A stretch of DNA of 64,000 nt from an uncultured Flavobacteriaceae bacterium. GTDB taxonomy: Bacteria; Bacteroidota; Bacteroidia; Flavobacteriales; Flavobacteriaceae. A program made the position numbers and the translations under genes. This document shows, in pieces, positions 26,553 through 35,970 of the stretch. The notes under the pieces are model-generated. The model was not told the origin of the DNA. It searched no databases and worked only from the letters and a program-made list of their open reading frames with translations. The stretch's first letter is position 1; each line of letters opens with the position of its first letter. The stretch lies in the NCBI GenBank assembly GCA_943789365.1, contig CALSTV010000001.1, forward strand, positions 62,001 through 126,000, read 5' to 3'.

Positions 26553-27872
26553 ATGAATGCACATAAAAAAGTAGCATTTTACACCTTAGGTTGTAAACTG
26601 AATTTTTCTGAAACCTCTACCATTGCTAGAAACTTCCAGAACGAAGGTTTTGAACGCGTAGCCTTTGAAGAAAAGGCTGACATCTATGTCATCAATACCT
26701 GTTCGGTTACAGACAATGCGGACAAACGCTTTAAATCGATTGTTAAGAATGCTCTCAAACAAAATGAAAATGCATTTCTCATTGCTATTGGTTGCTATGC
26801 ACAATTAAAACCTGAAGAATTAGCAAAGGTTGATGGTGTAGATTTGGTATTAGGAGCTACGGAAAAGTTTAAGGTAACCGATTATATCAATGATCTTTCT
26901 AAAAACGACTTAGGAGAGGTACATTCTTGTGAAATTTCTGAGGCCGATTTTTATGTGGGTTCTTATTCTATAGGAGATAGAACACGTGCATTCTTAAAGG
27001 TTCAAGACGGCTGTGATTATAAATGCACCTATTGTACCATTCCATTAGCAAGAGGAATCTCTCGAAGCGACACCTTAGAAAATGTGCTAAAAAATGCAGA
27101 AGAGATTTCCAAAAAAGACATCAAAGAAATTGTACTAACCGGCGTGAATATTGGTGATTACGGAAAGGGAGAGTTTGGAAATAAAAAACACGAGCATACT
27201 TTTTATGAATTGGTGCAAGCCTTAGATGATGTTAAAGGTATACACCGACTGCGTATCTCTTCTATTGAACCTAATTTATTAAAAAAGGAAACAATCGATT
27301 TTGTAGCGAACTCCAAAACGTTTGTTCCTCATTTTCATATCCCACTTCAAAGTGGAAGTGATACTTTATTAAAACGCATGAAAAGAAGGTATATGAGAGA
27401 TGTATATACCAGTCGTGTAGCTGCCATTAAAGAAGTTATGCCTAATGCCTGTATTGGTGTCGACGTAATTGTCGGGTTTCCTGGAGAAACAGATGAACTC
27501 TTTCTCGAAACGTACAACTACCTCAGCGAATTAGATATTTCCTATTTACATGTATTTACTTATTCGGAAAGACCCAATACTGAAGCTGTAGCTATGGATG
27601 GTGTTGTTCCTTTAAATAAACGTAAAAAACGCAGCAAAATGCTCCGAGGATTGTCTGTGAAAAAACGTCGTGCTTTTTATGAAAGTCAATTAAACACAAC
27701 GAGCACGGTTTTGTTTGAAAGCGAGAACAAGGAAGGATATATTCAAGGATTTACAGAAAATTATGTCAAAGTAAAAACCCCTTGGAACCCAAGCTTGGTG
27801 AATACCATACACCCAGTTTCATTGACAAAAATCGATGAAGACGGACTCGTTCGTTTTGATTGGATATCCTAG
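26553..27872 (+). CDS. mtaB: tRNA t6A37 methylthiotransferase MtaB
   Basis: A 439-residue radical-SAM enzyme that adds a methylthio group to t6A37 of tRNAs reading ANN codons. The N-terminal UPF0004 domain has its three Cys in TLGCKLN, NTCSVTD and AIGCYAQ. The radical SAM Cys triad is QDGCDYKCTYCTIPLARG at about residue 152. A TRAM-like domain ends the protein (about 370-439). The CSVT signature and sequence type fit MtaB rather than MiaB or RimO. Confidence 0.94.
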   Translation: MNAHKKVAFYTLGCKLNFSETSTIARNFQNEGFERVAFEEKADIYVINTCSVTDNADKRFKSIVKNALKQNENAFLIAIGCYAQLKPEELAKVDGVDLVLGATEKFKVTDYINDLSKNDLGEVHSCEISEADFYVGSYSIGDRTRAFLKVQDGCDYKCTYCTIPLARGISRSDTLENVLKNAEEISKKDIKEIVLTGVNIGDYGKGEFGNKKHEHTFYELVQALDDVKGIHRLRISSIEPNLLKKETIDFVANSKTFVPHFHIPLQSGSDTLLKRMKRRYMRDVYTSRVAAIKEVMPNACIGVDVIVGFPGETDELFLETYNYLSELDISYLHVFTYSERPNTEAVAMDGVVPLNKRKKRSKMLRGLSVKKRRAFYESQLNTTSTVLFESENKEGYIQGFTENYVKVKTPWNPSLVNTIHPVSLTKIDEDGLVRFDWIS

Positions 27873-27998
27873 CGGTGCCAGTAAGAAAGCATTGGTGAGA
27901 ATTCAGAAGTTCTGGAGTTAAGGAGCCTAGTAGCTGGTTGCTGTTAACCAAAAACAACGTATCTTTGAATTGTAAGTCAACGCATACGTGAATTATTA

Positions 27999-28661
27999 GT
28001 GAAGTCAACAAAAAAACACATCTATTTTGTTCCAGGAACTGCAGCAAACGCAAAGATTTTTGAGCGCCTTGCACTGCCGGAAGCCTTGTATGAATGTCAT
28101 TATTTAGAATGGATGCTTCCTAGTTCAAAAGACGAAACCATTGAGGACTATGCTGGCAGATTGTGTCAGAAAATAAAGCATCAAAACCCTATTTTGGTAG
28201 GCGTATCCTTTGGGGGTGTTATGGTACAGGAAATGGCAAAACACATAGCTTGTGAAAAAATTGTATTGATATCAAGCATCAAAAGTCATCATGAACTATC
28301 GAACAAAATGCAATTCATCAGAGACACGAAGGCTTATCGTCTTTTCCCTAGTCGTATTTTAAATAGTATACTGCGTTTTATTGCTGCAGTTTCTACCAGT
28401 AAAACGACTCGTAGATTGGAACAATATCAAATGTACCTCTCTTTTCGAGAGCCCTTGTATCTCAATTGGGCAATCAAACAGGTATTGCAGTGGAAACAGA
28501 CGAGTCCACTTCCAAACACTATACACATTCACGGCACAAATGATTTTATCTTTCCTATTCACTATATAAAGAACTGTATATCAATTGAGAAAGGCACGCA
28601 TATTATGATTGTTACAAAAGCAAAAACCATAAGTGCGCAATTGCTTAAAAACTTGGTATGA
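27999..28661 (+). CDS. Alpha/beta hydrolase family protein
   Basis: 220 residues starting at GTG 27999 (VKSTKKHIYFVPGTAANAKI); no ATG alternative lies nearby. A nucleophile elbow GVSFGGVMVQEMAKHI and a late HGTNDFIFPIHYI (acid) and EKGTHIMIV (His) follow the hydrolase order. The catalytic Ser, Asp and His are therefore present. The substrate is unknown. It is closely followed by a lytic transglycosylase gene. Confidence 0.8.
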   Translation: MKSTKKHIYFVPGTAANAKIFERLALPEALYECHYLEWMLPSSKDETIEDYAGRLCQKIKHQNPILVGVSFGGVMVQEMAKHIACEKIVLISSIKSHHELSNKMQFIRDTKAYRLFPSRILNSILRFIAAVSTSKTTRRLEQYQMYLSFREPLYLNWAIKQVLQWKQTSPLPNTIHIHGTNDFIFPIHYIKNCISIEKGTHIMIVTKAKTISAQLLKNLV

Positions 28662-28709
28662 AATTTGAGCGAATAAATTCGTAAATTGTCCTTTAAACAA
28701 AAACCAATT

Positions 28710-29600
28710 ATGAATTTTTCAACTAAATTATTTTTAAGCTTAGCAGTTGTCTTTGTAAGTGTCTTCTTTCTAGCGAACACCTCAGAACTTGAGAAGAGAA
28801 CGAGTGAAAGTTATGCAATAAAAGCCATTAAAATACCGTACAATATTACGTTTGCTGGTGAGCGTATCCCATTGGAAATTCAAGATGTAAAAGAGCGTGT
28901 GGACCGTGAGTTTCTAGTAAATACCTATTGGCAGTCCAACACCTTGTTATTGATTAAAAGAACACATAAGTTTTTTCCTATTATTGAGCCAATCTTAAAG
29001 GATAACGGCATTCCAGAAGATTTTAAATATTTGGCAGTTATTGAAAGTGGTTTGATGAATGTTACCTCTTCTGCAGGCGCCAAAGGTTTTTGGCAATTGA
29101 TGTCGCATACAGCAAAAGAACGTGGCTTAGAGGTAAATAGCAATGTAGATGAGCGTTATCATATAGAAAAAGCAACACAGGCTGCTTGTGACTACCTTTT
29201 ACATTCCAAAGAATTGTTTGGAACATGGACCTTAGCGGCGGCAGCTTACAACGCAGGAAACAGAGATATTCAAAGACAGCTCGACAAACAACAGGTGTCG
29301 AATTATTACGATTTACTTTTAGCAGACGAAACCCAAAGATACCTTCCTAGAGTGATTGCTGTAAAAGAAATTTTAACACATCCGGAAAACTATGGCTTCG
29401 TTTTTGAAAATGAAGATTTGTATCGTCTCCAACGCACAAAAACGGTGGTTGTTGATACGGTAATTAGTAATATTGCAAATTTTGCCCTTCAAATGAATAC
29501 CAATTATAAGGAACTGAAAATTTACAATCCTTGGCTTCGCGAGAACAAACTCAACAACCGAAGTAGAAAAGTATATCAGATTAAAATTCCTGTGGAGTAA
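28710..29600 (+). CDS. Lytic transglycosylase (SLT/MltD-like, GH23)
   Basis: A 296-residue periplasmic peptidoglycan lytic enzyme. An N-terminal hydrophobic segment (KLFLSLAVVFVSVFFLA) is a signal peptide or anchor. The catalytic Glu is in YLAVIESGLMNV, with SAGAKGFWQLMSHTA and LAAAAYNAGNRDIQ as SLT motifs. A C-terminal extension (IYNPWLRENKLNNR) may be a degenerate LysM. The start is placed at the ATG at 28710, not the upstream TTG, which would add an uncharacteristic leader. Confidence 0.9.
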   Translation: MNFSTKLFLSLAVVFVSVFFLANTSELEKRTSESYAIKAIKIPYNITFAGERIPLEIQDVKERVDREFLVNTYWQSNTLLLIKRTHKFFPIIEPILKDNGIPEDFKYLAVIESGLMNVTSSAGAKGFWQLMSHTAKERGLEVNSNVDERYHIEKATQAACDYLLHSKELFGTWTLAAAAYNAGNRDIQRQLDKQQVSNYYDLLLADETQRYLPRVIAVKEILTHPENYGFVFENEDLYRLQRTKTVVVDTVISNIANFALQMNTNYKELKIYNPWLRENKLNNRSRKVYQIKIPVE

Positions 29601-29609
29601 TCCTATCGG

Positions 29610-32600
29610 TTAGCTTTTGTAATGATACTCCGACTCATTTAGTTTATTTCCTAAAGCGTCTGTTGTATATACAATACGGTTAAATGCATCATAATAGTAA
29701 AACATTTCTTCTTTTCTTGCGTCTACTCTGTTAGTAATGTTCCCATTGGAGTCATAAAACGTAAGTGAAATTGTCGCCTTTGGTAAACTTTCGTACAGTT
29801 TTAAAAGTATATTCTTTAGGGATTCAGTATGCATCGTTTGCAAATTTTCATAGGAAACCCCTAGTGCCAACATTACCGCTTCATATCTAGCATTTCCAAT
29901 ACCTGCAACCGGATATTTTGAATCGTAGCCCATAAGGATAACTTTATATACTTCTGTACCTGTTTTCTCTTCAATTATTACCCCTGTATCAGAAATTTTA
30001 GTGATTTCATTTGTCCTTTTTATTTGGGATACACCTGTCCAATTTTGATAGGGATATAATATGTCATTTTGTGCTTTCCATTTTATTTGATTCCTTGAGG
30101 ACAGCACTCCGTTGTTATAAGCCCGTTCTTCTATGGTTTGACTGAGCATGTTTCGCTCTAGAAATGGGGTTGCTAGTGATGCGGAAGAATTTTCAAAACC
30201 GTAATCTGTAATTAATTCCTCAGTACTCCCATCCGATTTTATCGTTGTTGTTCTTACGGGCAAACCAATAGCATTGTATTCCTTTACCGTGTTTACAGTT
30301 AAAGTTCCCGACTCCAAAAAAGTTGTATCTGTAACATCGGTATTTCTTATGAATGTACTTAATACAGGTTTATCTGCAGCGTTTGCCGTGTATTTTGAAA
30401 ACACATCATAAGTAAAAGTGGCCTCTTTCTTTAGTTCCCCATTAACATCTCTGTTTTCAATTCTATTCAATGTACCAAGCAAACGCATATCGGAAAGCCC
30501 GGTATCGAAAAACTTTATTATTTTCCCTTTGCTATCATTTCCAAATCCTTTGTGCTCTATGGTTGTTTTGCCGTAAAAAATTCTTTCATCGGAAAGCATG
30601 TTCTTTTCTTCATATTGGTATTCTATTTTTCTAGGGCTTTGCCTCAAATCATTGAGTTCTATTGATTTTACCACAATATCATACACTTCATTTTGAAACC
30701 CTCCTTGAACCAATCTGCATACCACACCATCGATATCTCTGCCTTCGGTAGGTGACAAAATTGCATTATTACTAAATTGTTTGTTCTTCAAAACATAATC
30801 ATTTCTCAATTCAAGTTCAGAAAACTCGAGCTGACCTGTACTTTTATCAATATAATATAACCTCGTTGAATAGACATCGTTGTTATAACCAAACTTGTAT
30901 GAAAATTCACGTTTTTTACGACTGTTAAATGGCGTAAAATTATCCGAATTCTCTTTTCTTATTTCCAGTCCATCGGAAGTATCTATTTTTTTATAAACCC
31001 CTTCATTCTTAAAAATATAATTGTCAAAGGAAGCCAAAAAAGGACTACAACCATTTTCTATACCACCATCAATTATCGAAGATTTCCATGAGTTTTTGTT
31101 TGGCAAATACTCGATATATCTAAACAATTCACCTGAACAATTAAAACCATTCTCTAATACCAACCTATCCGGACTTATTTCAATGTGGTATCCATGAACA
31201 CTACTCACACGTGTATAATTTCCTTGCCCATTAGTTGCGTCTGAATAAGGACCAAAGCTCCAATTAATTCCATCGTACCTATTTAAACCAAAATATCGAT
31301 ATAGCCTAAAAACAAACCCACTGTTTGAATTCGCATAGAACTCTAAGTCTGATAGAGTTGTACTCCCTATTTCTCTATGCATGCTTTTTACTATAATATT
31401 GTCATGTACTTTTATTAAATTAAATGCATCATCCCAATGTAAATAATAAGAATCAGATCCAAGTGTGAGGCTAGTTGACATTTTTAATAATGCCATCGAA
31501 TTGTTTGGAACAACTACAGGTTGGTATGAATCAGGCAAATTACTTATAAATCGTACCGCTTCTTTCGACCACGATTTTGAAATCCAATTCTTTTCATTAT
31601 TCAGGTAATTTATATAAAAATTATCCTGATAATCTATAGTGTTTGAACCTTCTATTTCTTCACCTCCTTTAACGTTAATTGCTAAAATATAGTTTTTAAA
31701 AGCCGTAAAGGAATACTTAGCCGATGCATTGGAACTATCACTTTCTGAGAATACAATTTTTTTATATGTCCAAGCATCATTCTCCAAGGTGTAGATATGT
31801 AAATCACCTGTGTTTTCATAACCAAAAGCAACAAATTCATCACCAATTAAGAGTTCATAACTATGAAATTCTAAATTTGATTCGGTGTCTATCCACTCCT
31901 CCTTTAAGTTATCAAAAACGGTAGCTTTCCATGTTTTTCCGTTTTGAGATAAATGGTATAAAATCAAATTTCTACTATCTGGTTCATATGAAAAATATCC
32001 ATGAAACTTGTTGGCTCTAAACTCCCATCCGGAATTCTTGTGTAGAAAATGTTGAGATTCTTTCCATGTATTATTCTCCCAATACTCATGTATCACACTT
32101 TGTTCCGTATACAGTACTAAATAGTCATTTTCCAAACCATATTCAACAGGTTCTTCATCGCCGATACTTTGAATTAAATCAGTATGATTTATCATTGTAT
32201 TTGTAAAAAGGTTTTGCTTTTCATAACTATAGGTTACGAAACCTCCTCCCGGATATGTGGTTTTGTAAATACCTCCTTTAAACTCACCACTGGTATGGTA
32301 TTTAAATTCAAAAGGTGGCAGGCTTAAATTTTCAGTGTTTCTTACTATTATTTGTTTTAAATAGCGCTTTAAATGGTAGGGTATTGGTTGTTCTTCACCT
32401 ATGATTTCATAATTCATTTCTGTGGTAGTTTGTAACTCACTAGAACTATTAAATTGTTGAACCTTATCTATATATTTTTTTTCATAGCGCTCTTGATAGG
32501 CATCTGGTTCTATTTGTTCAATATGAGGTTCAAAATATTCATCTGGTAATTTATTTTTATACGACAAGACCAATTTACTTCCGTTAGAAGCTCTAATCTC

Positions 32601-33383
32601 TTTTAGATACAAGGCTTCCGTATGAAAATTTCTAATTTGATTGCTATTTTGTTTTCCTTCAATTTTATCATATGTAAAGTTTAGCTCATTTCCCCATTGA
32701 TCATGGATTCGAACCAAGTACCACTCTATTGGCATATTTCCTGTTGGTGTTTGAACAGAATCTCCAATCCAATTTCCCCATGTACTAATCTTTTTTATCC
32801 CATTAGCAACAGAATCTACCCCAAACTGATATACAATACCATCTTCTTTTATCACGATCCAATATTCTAAGGAAATATGATAGCTAATTTTCCATGCATT
32901 GTAGGGCTCTGATACAAACTCCATCAATTCCGGTGTTCTCTTAATACATTTAAGTTTATGTGTATTCCCAAAAATCAAATAATAATCATCATCGTCTTTT
33001 GTAGTTGTTTGTTTATAATCTGTTACAATTTTAGGAACAGACATCGAAAACCCCACCCCTACACAACTAGTAGGATTGAATTCATTTGTATTTTTAGCGG
33101 TTTCAAAAGCCGATTTTCCATCATAGTTCAAGGCAAGCGAATATTGTACTGCTGAGCTCGCGGAAATTGAAGCAATCGGCACAGAAAAAACTACCTTGCC
33201 TGTACTTTCATTCACGGTATTATAAATCAAACCTTCTATGTTATTCCCTAGGTGGAAACTCGAGTTTTTAGATAGTTGATTTTCTAAGAATCCCTCCGCT
33301 GAATTTTGTGGGTTGTTTTCTTGGGCATTGGTCATGTGGGTACATACTAGGAGCATGACTCCAATTAAAATTCTTGTTTTCAT
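29610..33383 (-). CDS. Large secreted SpvB/RHS-like protein
   Basis: 1257 residues with a Sec signal peptide (RILIGVMLLVCTHMTNAQ). The N-terminal third has SpvB/TcdB-like features (VPIASISASSAVQYSLALNY, VGVGFSMSVPKIV). Between about 430 and 840 lies a strand-rich insertion with recurring Trp/Tyr blades (YLVLYTEQSVIHEYW, ENDAWTYKKIVF), suggestive of a propeller. The C-terminus carries RHS-type segments (YYYDAFNRIVYTTDALGNKL). Bacteroidetes often pair such a protein with a DUF6443-type RHS protein, as seen 8 kb upstream here. It has no toxin tip of its own and no obvious separate promoter, so it may be the last gene of the toxin operon. Confidence 0.85.
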   Translation of the reverse strand: MKTRILIGVMLLVCTHMTNAQENNPQNSAEGFLENQLSKNSSFHLGNNIEGLIYNTVNESTGKVVFSVPIASISASSAVQYSLALNYDGKSAFETAKNTNEFNPTSCVGVGFSMSVPKIVTDYKQTTTKDDDDYYLIFGNTHKLKCIKRTPELMEFVSEPYNAWKISYHISLEYWIVIKEDGIVYQFGVDSVANGIKKISTWGNWIGDSVQTPTGNMPIEWYLVRIHDQWGNELNFTYDKIEGKQNSNQIRNFHTEALYLKEIRASNGSKLVLSYKNKLPDEYFEPHIEQIEPDAYQERYEKKYIDKVQQFNSSSELQTTTEMNYEIIGEEQPIPYHLKRYLKQIIVRNTENLSLPPFEFKYHTSGEFKGGIYKTTYPGGGFVTYSYEKQNLFTNTMINHTDLIQSIGDEEPVEYGLENDYLVLYTEQSVIHEYWENNTWKESQHFLHKNSGWEFRANKFHGYFSYEPDSRNLILYHLSQNGKTWKATVFDNLKEEWIDTESNLEFHSYELLIGDEFVAFGYENTGDLHIYTLENDAWTYKKIVFSESDSSNASAKYSFTAFKNYILAINVKGGEEIEGSNTIDYQDNFYINYLNNEKNWISKSWSKEAVRFISNLPDSYQPVVVPNNSMALLKMSTSLTLGSDSYYLHWDDAFNLIKVHDNIIVKSMHREIGSTTLSDLEFYANSNSGFVFRLYRYFGLNRYDGINWSFGPYSDATNGQGNYTRVSSVHGYHIEISPDRLVLENGFNCSGELFRYIEYLPNKNSWKSSIIDGGIENGCSPFLASFDNYIFKNEGVYKKIDTSDGLEIRKENSDNFTPFNSRKKREFSYKFGYNNDVYSTRLYYIDKSTGQLEFSELELRNDYVLKNKQFSNNAILSPTEGRDIDGVVCRLVQGGFQNEVYDIVVKSIELNDLRQSPRKIEYQYEEKNMLSDERIFYGKTTIEHKGFGNDSKGKIIKFFDTGLSDMRLLGTLNRIENRDVNGELKKEATFTYDVFSKYTANAADKPVLSTFIRNTDVTDTTFLESGTLTVNTVKEYNAIGLPVRTTTIKSDGSTEELITDYGFENSSASLATPFLERNMLSQTIEERAYNNGVLSSRNQIKWKAQNDILYPYQNWTGVSQIKRTNEITKISDTGVIIEEKTGTEVYKVILMGYDSKYPVAGIGNARYEAVMLALGVSYENLQTMHTESLKNILLKLYESLPKATISLTFYDSNGNITNRVDARKEEMFYYYDAFNRIVYTTDALGNKLNESEYHYKS

Positions 33384-33549
33384 ATCATTTCTTTTTTATA
33401 TTGTTAATTTATTTCTTGTTTATTACTTACTCATACTCGTTTTTAACCACAGAGCTTACGGAGATTATATTGACCTACTGAACTTCGATATCTACTAACT
33501 TCTTTTGTTCTTTGGTCTTCGTTTCACCTGCTTATTTCTTCATTTTTTT

Positions 33550-34164
33550 TCAACACACTTCTTTTACCAATCTACCGGGTACTCTTTTCCAATGTTTGGG
33601 GAGGGGTTCTTTGACGTAAATAGCCGAACCTTTACCTTCAAACATCTCTCTAGTTAGAGTATCCCCTTTTGCATTTATCATGTATTTTGATCTTAAATAA
33701 TAGCCAATACTCTCACCTCTTACAAAGGATTCTATTTCAAATGTGAACAAATCTTTGCCATAATAATATTTTTTGAAAGAATTACTTTTTCGGGGATTTA
33801 AATCTTTTTCATTCAAATTATTCAGATTCCCTAAGCTATCCATAGATGGAATAGACATGGTCAATACGCGCCCATTTGAAAAAAACTTTATATATATCGT
33901 ATTATATTCTGGATAGTAGTTTCTAGTTGTTACTTCTCTGTTTGGATAAATCTCTTTCCCCTCATAATACATTTTTGACAATTTGAAAACATTGACTGTG
34001 TCTATATTTTCAATTATTTTATTTTGTGGCTTATCTTTGAGTTTAAATCTTGGCCTTTTTGGAACAAACTGTCCATATTCGTTGTAGAAACCATTGTTTA
34101 AAAAACCACAAGCAAATGATATAGTAATCATTGACATCCATAAATATGTTTTTACTTTCCCCAT
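33550..34164 (-). CDS. Immunity-like lipoprotein 7 (cassette 6), C-terminus frameshifted
   Basis: 204 residues. Lipoprotein signal with lipobox ITISFAC, then GFYNEYGQFVPKRPRF, the motif shared by the array's immunity-like lipoproteins. The first ~85 residues are nearly identical to immunity-like protein 1 (38476-39072), while the centre diverges. At the end, one extra base relative to the paralogues changes the usual KKYPVDW stop into KRVPGRLVKEVC. It is the last member of the array; no toxin tail follows. Its ATG overlaps the stop of the preceding tail by 13 bases. The immunity role is inferred from context. Confidence 0.75.
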   Translation of the reverse strand: MGKVKTYLWMSMITISFACGFLNNGFYNEYGQFVPKRPRFKLKDKPQNKIIENIDTVNVFKLSKMYYEGKEIYPNREVTTRNYYPEYNTIYIKFFSNGRVLTMSIPSMDSLGNLNNLNEKDLNPRKSNSFKKYYYGKDLFTFEIESFVRGESIGYYLRSKYMINAKGDTLTREMFEGKGSAIYVKEPLPKHWKRVPGRLVKEVC

Positions 34165-34355
34165 ATTGAAAATTTTGACATTCCTAAATTTGAAAAATTA
34201 TAAACTCGATACCATTTATTATCTAACATCGGAAACATACGCTGCGGCTTAGCCCAACCATGCGCAAATACATTTTGTATAGATTGCCGTACCCATTCTG
34301 AATTAACACCAATACTCTTACCTTTAAAACCAATCTTTATAACGCTTCTCTTCAT
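34152..34355 (-). CDS. Orphan toxin-tail fragment 6 (Ntox23 C-terminus)
   Basis: 67 residues: the constant cap MKRSVIKIGFKGKS, then GVNSEWVRQSIQNVFAHGW and an end YNFSNLGMSKFSIWGK. It aligns with the last ~60 residues of the toxin tip at 39060-39893 and lacks the rest of the domain. It ends in the same SIWGK as the main tip, and is followed by the same class of immunity gene. The stop overlaps the immunity ATG by 13 bases. It is unlikely to be toxic alone; possibly a donor for exchange into the main gene. Confidence 0.7.
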   Translation of the reverse strand: MKRSVIKIGFKGKSIGVNSEWVRQSIQNVFAHGWAKPQRMFPMLDNKWYRVYNFSNLGMSKFSIWGK

Positions 34356-34365
34356 AACACTTCTT

Positions 34366-34944
34366 TTACCAATCTACAGGGTACTTTTTCCAATCTTTGG
34401 GGAGAAGTTCTCTTACATAGATACTTCTTACCTTATTTTTAGAAATTCTCTTTATTGTATCTCCTTCTGAACTTACGACATACTTCCATCGTATATAATC
34501 ACCAAGAGATTCACCATAGGTAAATCTTTCAATACAAATATCCATATCTCCTTTACTGTAATAATACCCTTTGGTGAAATTAGAATTCTTAGGGTACAAG
34601 TCTCTATAATCTACACCTTTTAATGTGGTGCCAAAAGATGCACATCTACCATTTGAATAAAATTTTAAATAATATAGGTTTATCAATACTTCTGGATTTA
34701 CATAAAACTCAACAGGATAAGAAAGTTCCATTCCATTCTGATCAAAAGTATAATGCTGTTTATAAATATTGATTGTATCTAAATTCTTCGGAGTTTTATG
34801 ATTTTTTTTGTCCTTTAGCCAATAATGTGGATGCTTAGGTACAAATTGACCATATTCATTATCATAGCCACTCGATAAAAAACGACACGAATGAATACTC
34901 CCTAATGCAATTAACAAAATGATTAGCACGTTAATTTTTACCAT
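34366..34944 (-). CDS. Immunity-like lipoprotein 6 (cassette 5)
   Basis: 192 residues, lipobox GSIHSC, then RFLSSGYDNEYGQFVPKHPH and a C-terminus ending KKYPVDW. Its protein sequence is identical to immunity-like protein 4 (35971-36549), with one synonymous base difference noticed near the 3' end. That points to a recent duplication or gene conversion of the whole cassette. Start overlaps the preceding tail by 7 bases (ATGGTAA). Outer-membrane or periplasmic location is inferred from the lipobox. Confidence 0.78.
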   Translation of the reverse strand: MVKINVLIILLIALGSIHSCRFLSSGYDNEYGQFVPKHPHYWLKDKKNHKTPKNLDTINIYKQHYTFDQNGMELSYPVEFYVNPEVLINLYYLKFYSNGRCASFGTTLKGVDYRDLYPKNSNFTKGYYYSKGDMDICIERFTYGESLGDYIRWKYVVSSEGDTIKRISKNKVRSIYVRELLPKDWKKYPVDW

Positions 34945-35138
34945 AATGAAAATTTATTTTTATTGGTTCCTAATCCCTGTTGGTTTACCGTTTTCCAATC
35001 ATTACTCAACATCGGAAACATACGCTGCGGTTTTGCCCATCCATGCGCAAAGACATTCTGTACATAATGCCGTACCCATTCTGAATTGACGCCAACACTC
35101 TTACCTTTAAAACCAATCTTTATAACGCTTCTCTTCAT
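34938..35138 (-). CDS. Orphan toxin-tail fragment 5
   Basis: 66 residues with the MKRSVIKIGFKGKS cap, GVNSEWVRHYVQNVFAHGW, and the alternative end DWKTVNQQGLGTNKNKFSLW. Differs from tail 3 at two positions only (V for I after KGKS; P for E in RMFPM). It begins 10 bases after the stop of the immunity-like gene upstream and overlaps the next immunity start by 7 bases. Confidence 0.7.
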   Translation of the reverse strand: MKRSVIKIGFKGKSVGVNSEWVRHYVQNVFAHGWAKPQRMFPMLSNDWKTVNQQGLGTNKNKFSLW

Positions 35139-35148
35139 AACACTTCTT

Positions 35149-35756
35149 TTACCAATCTACCGGGTACTTTTTCCAATGTTTGGGGAGGGGTTCTTTGACG
35201 TAGACTTCTATTTTATTCCTATACTGTTTTATTATAGTATCTCCGGTCTTATTTAGATAATTATCCATTATATATATATATATGCCAAAACCATCTCCTC
35301 GTAAAAATTTTTCAATTTTAAAAGACTTGAAATTCTTGAAATAATAATAATCCTTAGAAAAATTACCAGTAGTAGGATCTAAATCTTTATTCTGAATTAA
35401 GGAGATATTGCTTTTTCCTAAGGAATCGGGTGATAACACGGAAAAAGAAGCACACCTTCCATTTGGATAAAATTTCAGATATGGAATATCTTGAGACCAA
35501 TCATTTAAAGAATCAAAAGTATCATTGGGAAAAATTTCTTTTCCTAAGTGAGAGCTATAATGTAGCCTATAAATGTTTAAAGTATCTAATTGTCTAGGAA
35601 TTTTATTGTTTTTCTTGTTTTTATACTTAAACCTCGGGTGTTTAGGTATATACTGGTTGTGTTCATTAAAATTTCCTGATTCTAGCATTGAGCAAGAGTC
35701 AAATAGCCATACAACAATTACGTCTTCGATTATATAATTCTTCTATATTCCTCCAT
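35149..35756 (-). pseudogene. Immunity-like lipoprotein 5 remnant (cassette 4), 5' end frameshifted
   Basis: A 179-codon frame from the Met at 35688 holds the family core (SGNFNEHNQYIPKHPRF to KKYPVDW). Upstream in the same frame a signal-like VIVVWLFDSCS lipobox is readable but has no start. An ATG at 35756 (MEEYRRII, comparable with MEQIKRII of other members) enters in another frame and stops after eight codons. A 1-2 base indel near 35715-35735 would join them. It may be inactive, or expressed without its lipidation signal. Confidence 0.65.
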
Positions 35757-35798
35757 GTCGTAAATTTTGAAGTTAGGTTGTCCCATATTGAACAGTTG

Positions 35799-35960
35799 CT
35801 ACACTTCGTTCCAATCATTGCTTAACATGGGAAACATTCTTTGTTTACTAAAAGGAATAAAGCCATGCGCAAATACATTCTGTACATAATGCCGTACCCA
35901 TTCTGAATTAACACCAATACTCTTACCTTTAAAACCAATCTTTATAACGCTTCTCTTCAT
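35799..35960 (-). pseudogene. Orphan toxin-tail fragment 4, truncated
   Basis: 53 residues: the MKRSVIKIGFKGKS cap and GVNSEWVRHYVQNVFAHGF, then a variant IPFSKQRMFPMLSNDWNEV before an in-frame TAG (35799-35801). Beyond the TAG the frame continues QLFNMGQPNFKIYDMEEYRR, which resembles the ends of the other tails, so the TAG probably interrupts the original sequence. It is paired with a damaged immunity-like gene, so the whole cassette seems to be decaying. Confidence 0.6.
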
Positions 35961-35970
35961 AACACTTCTT

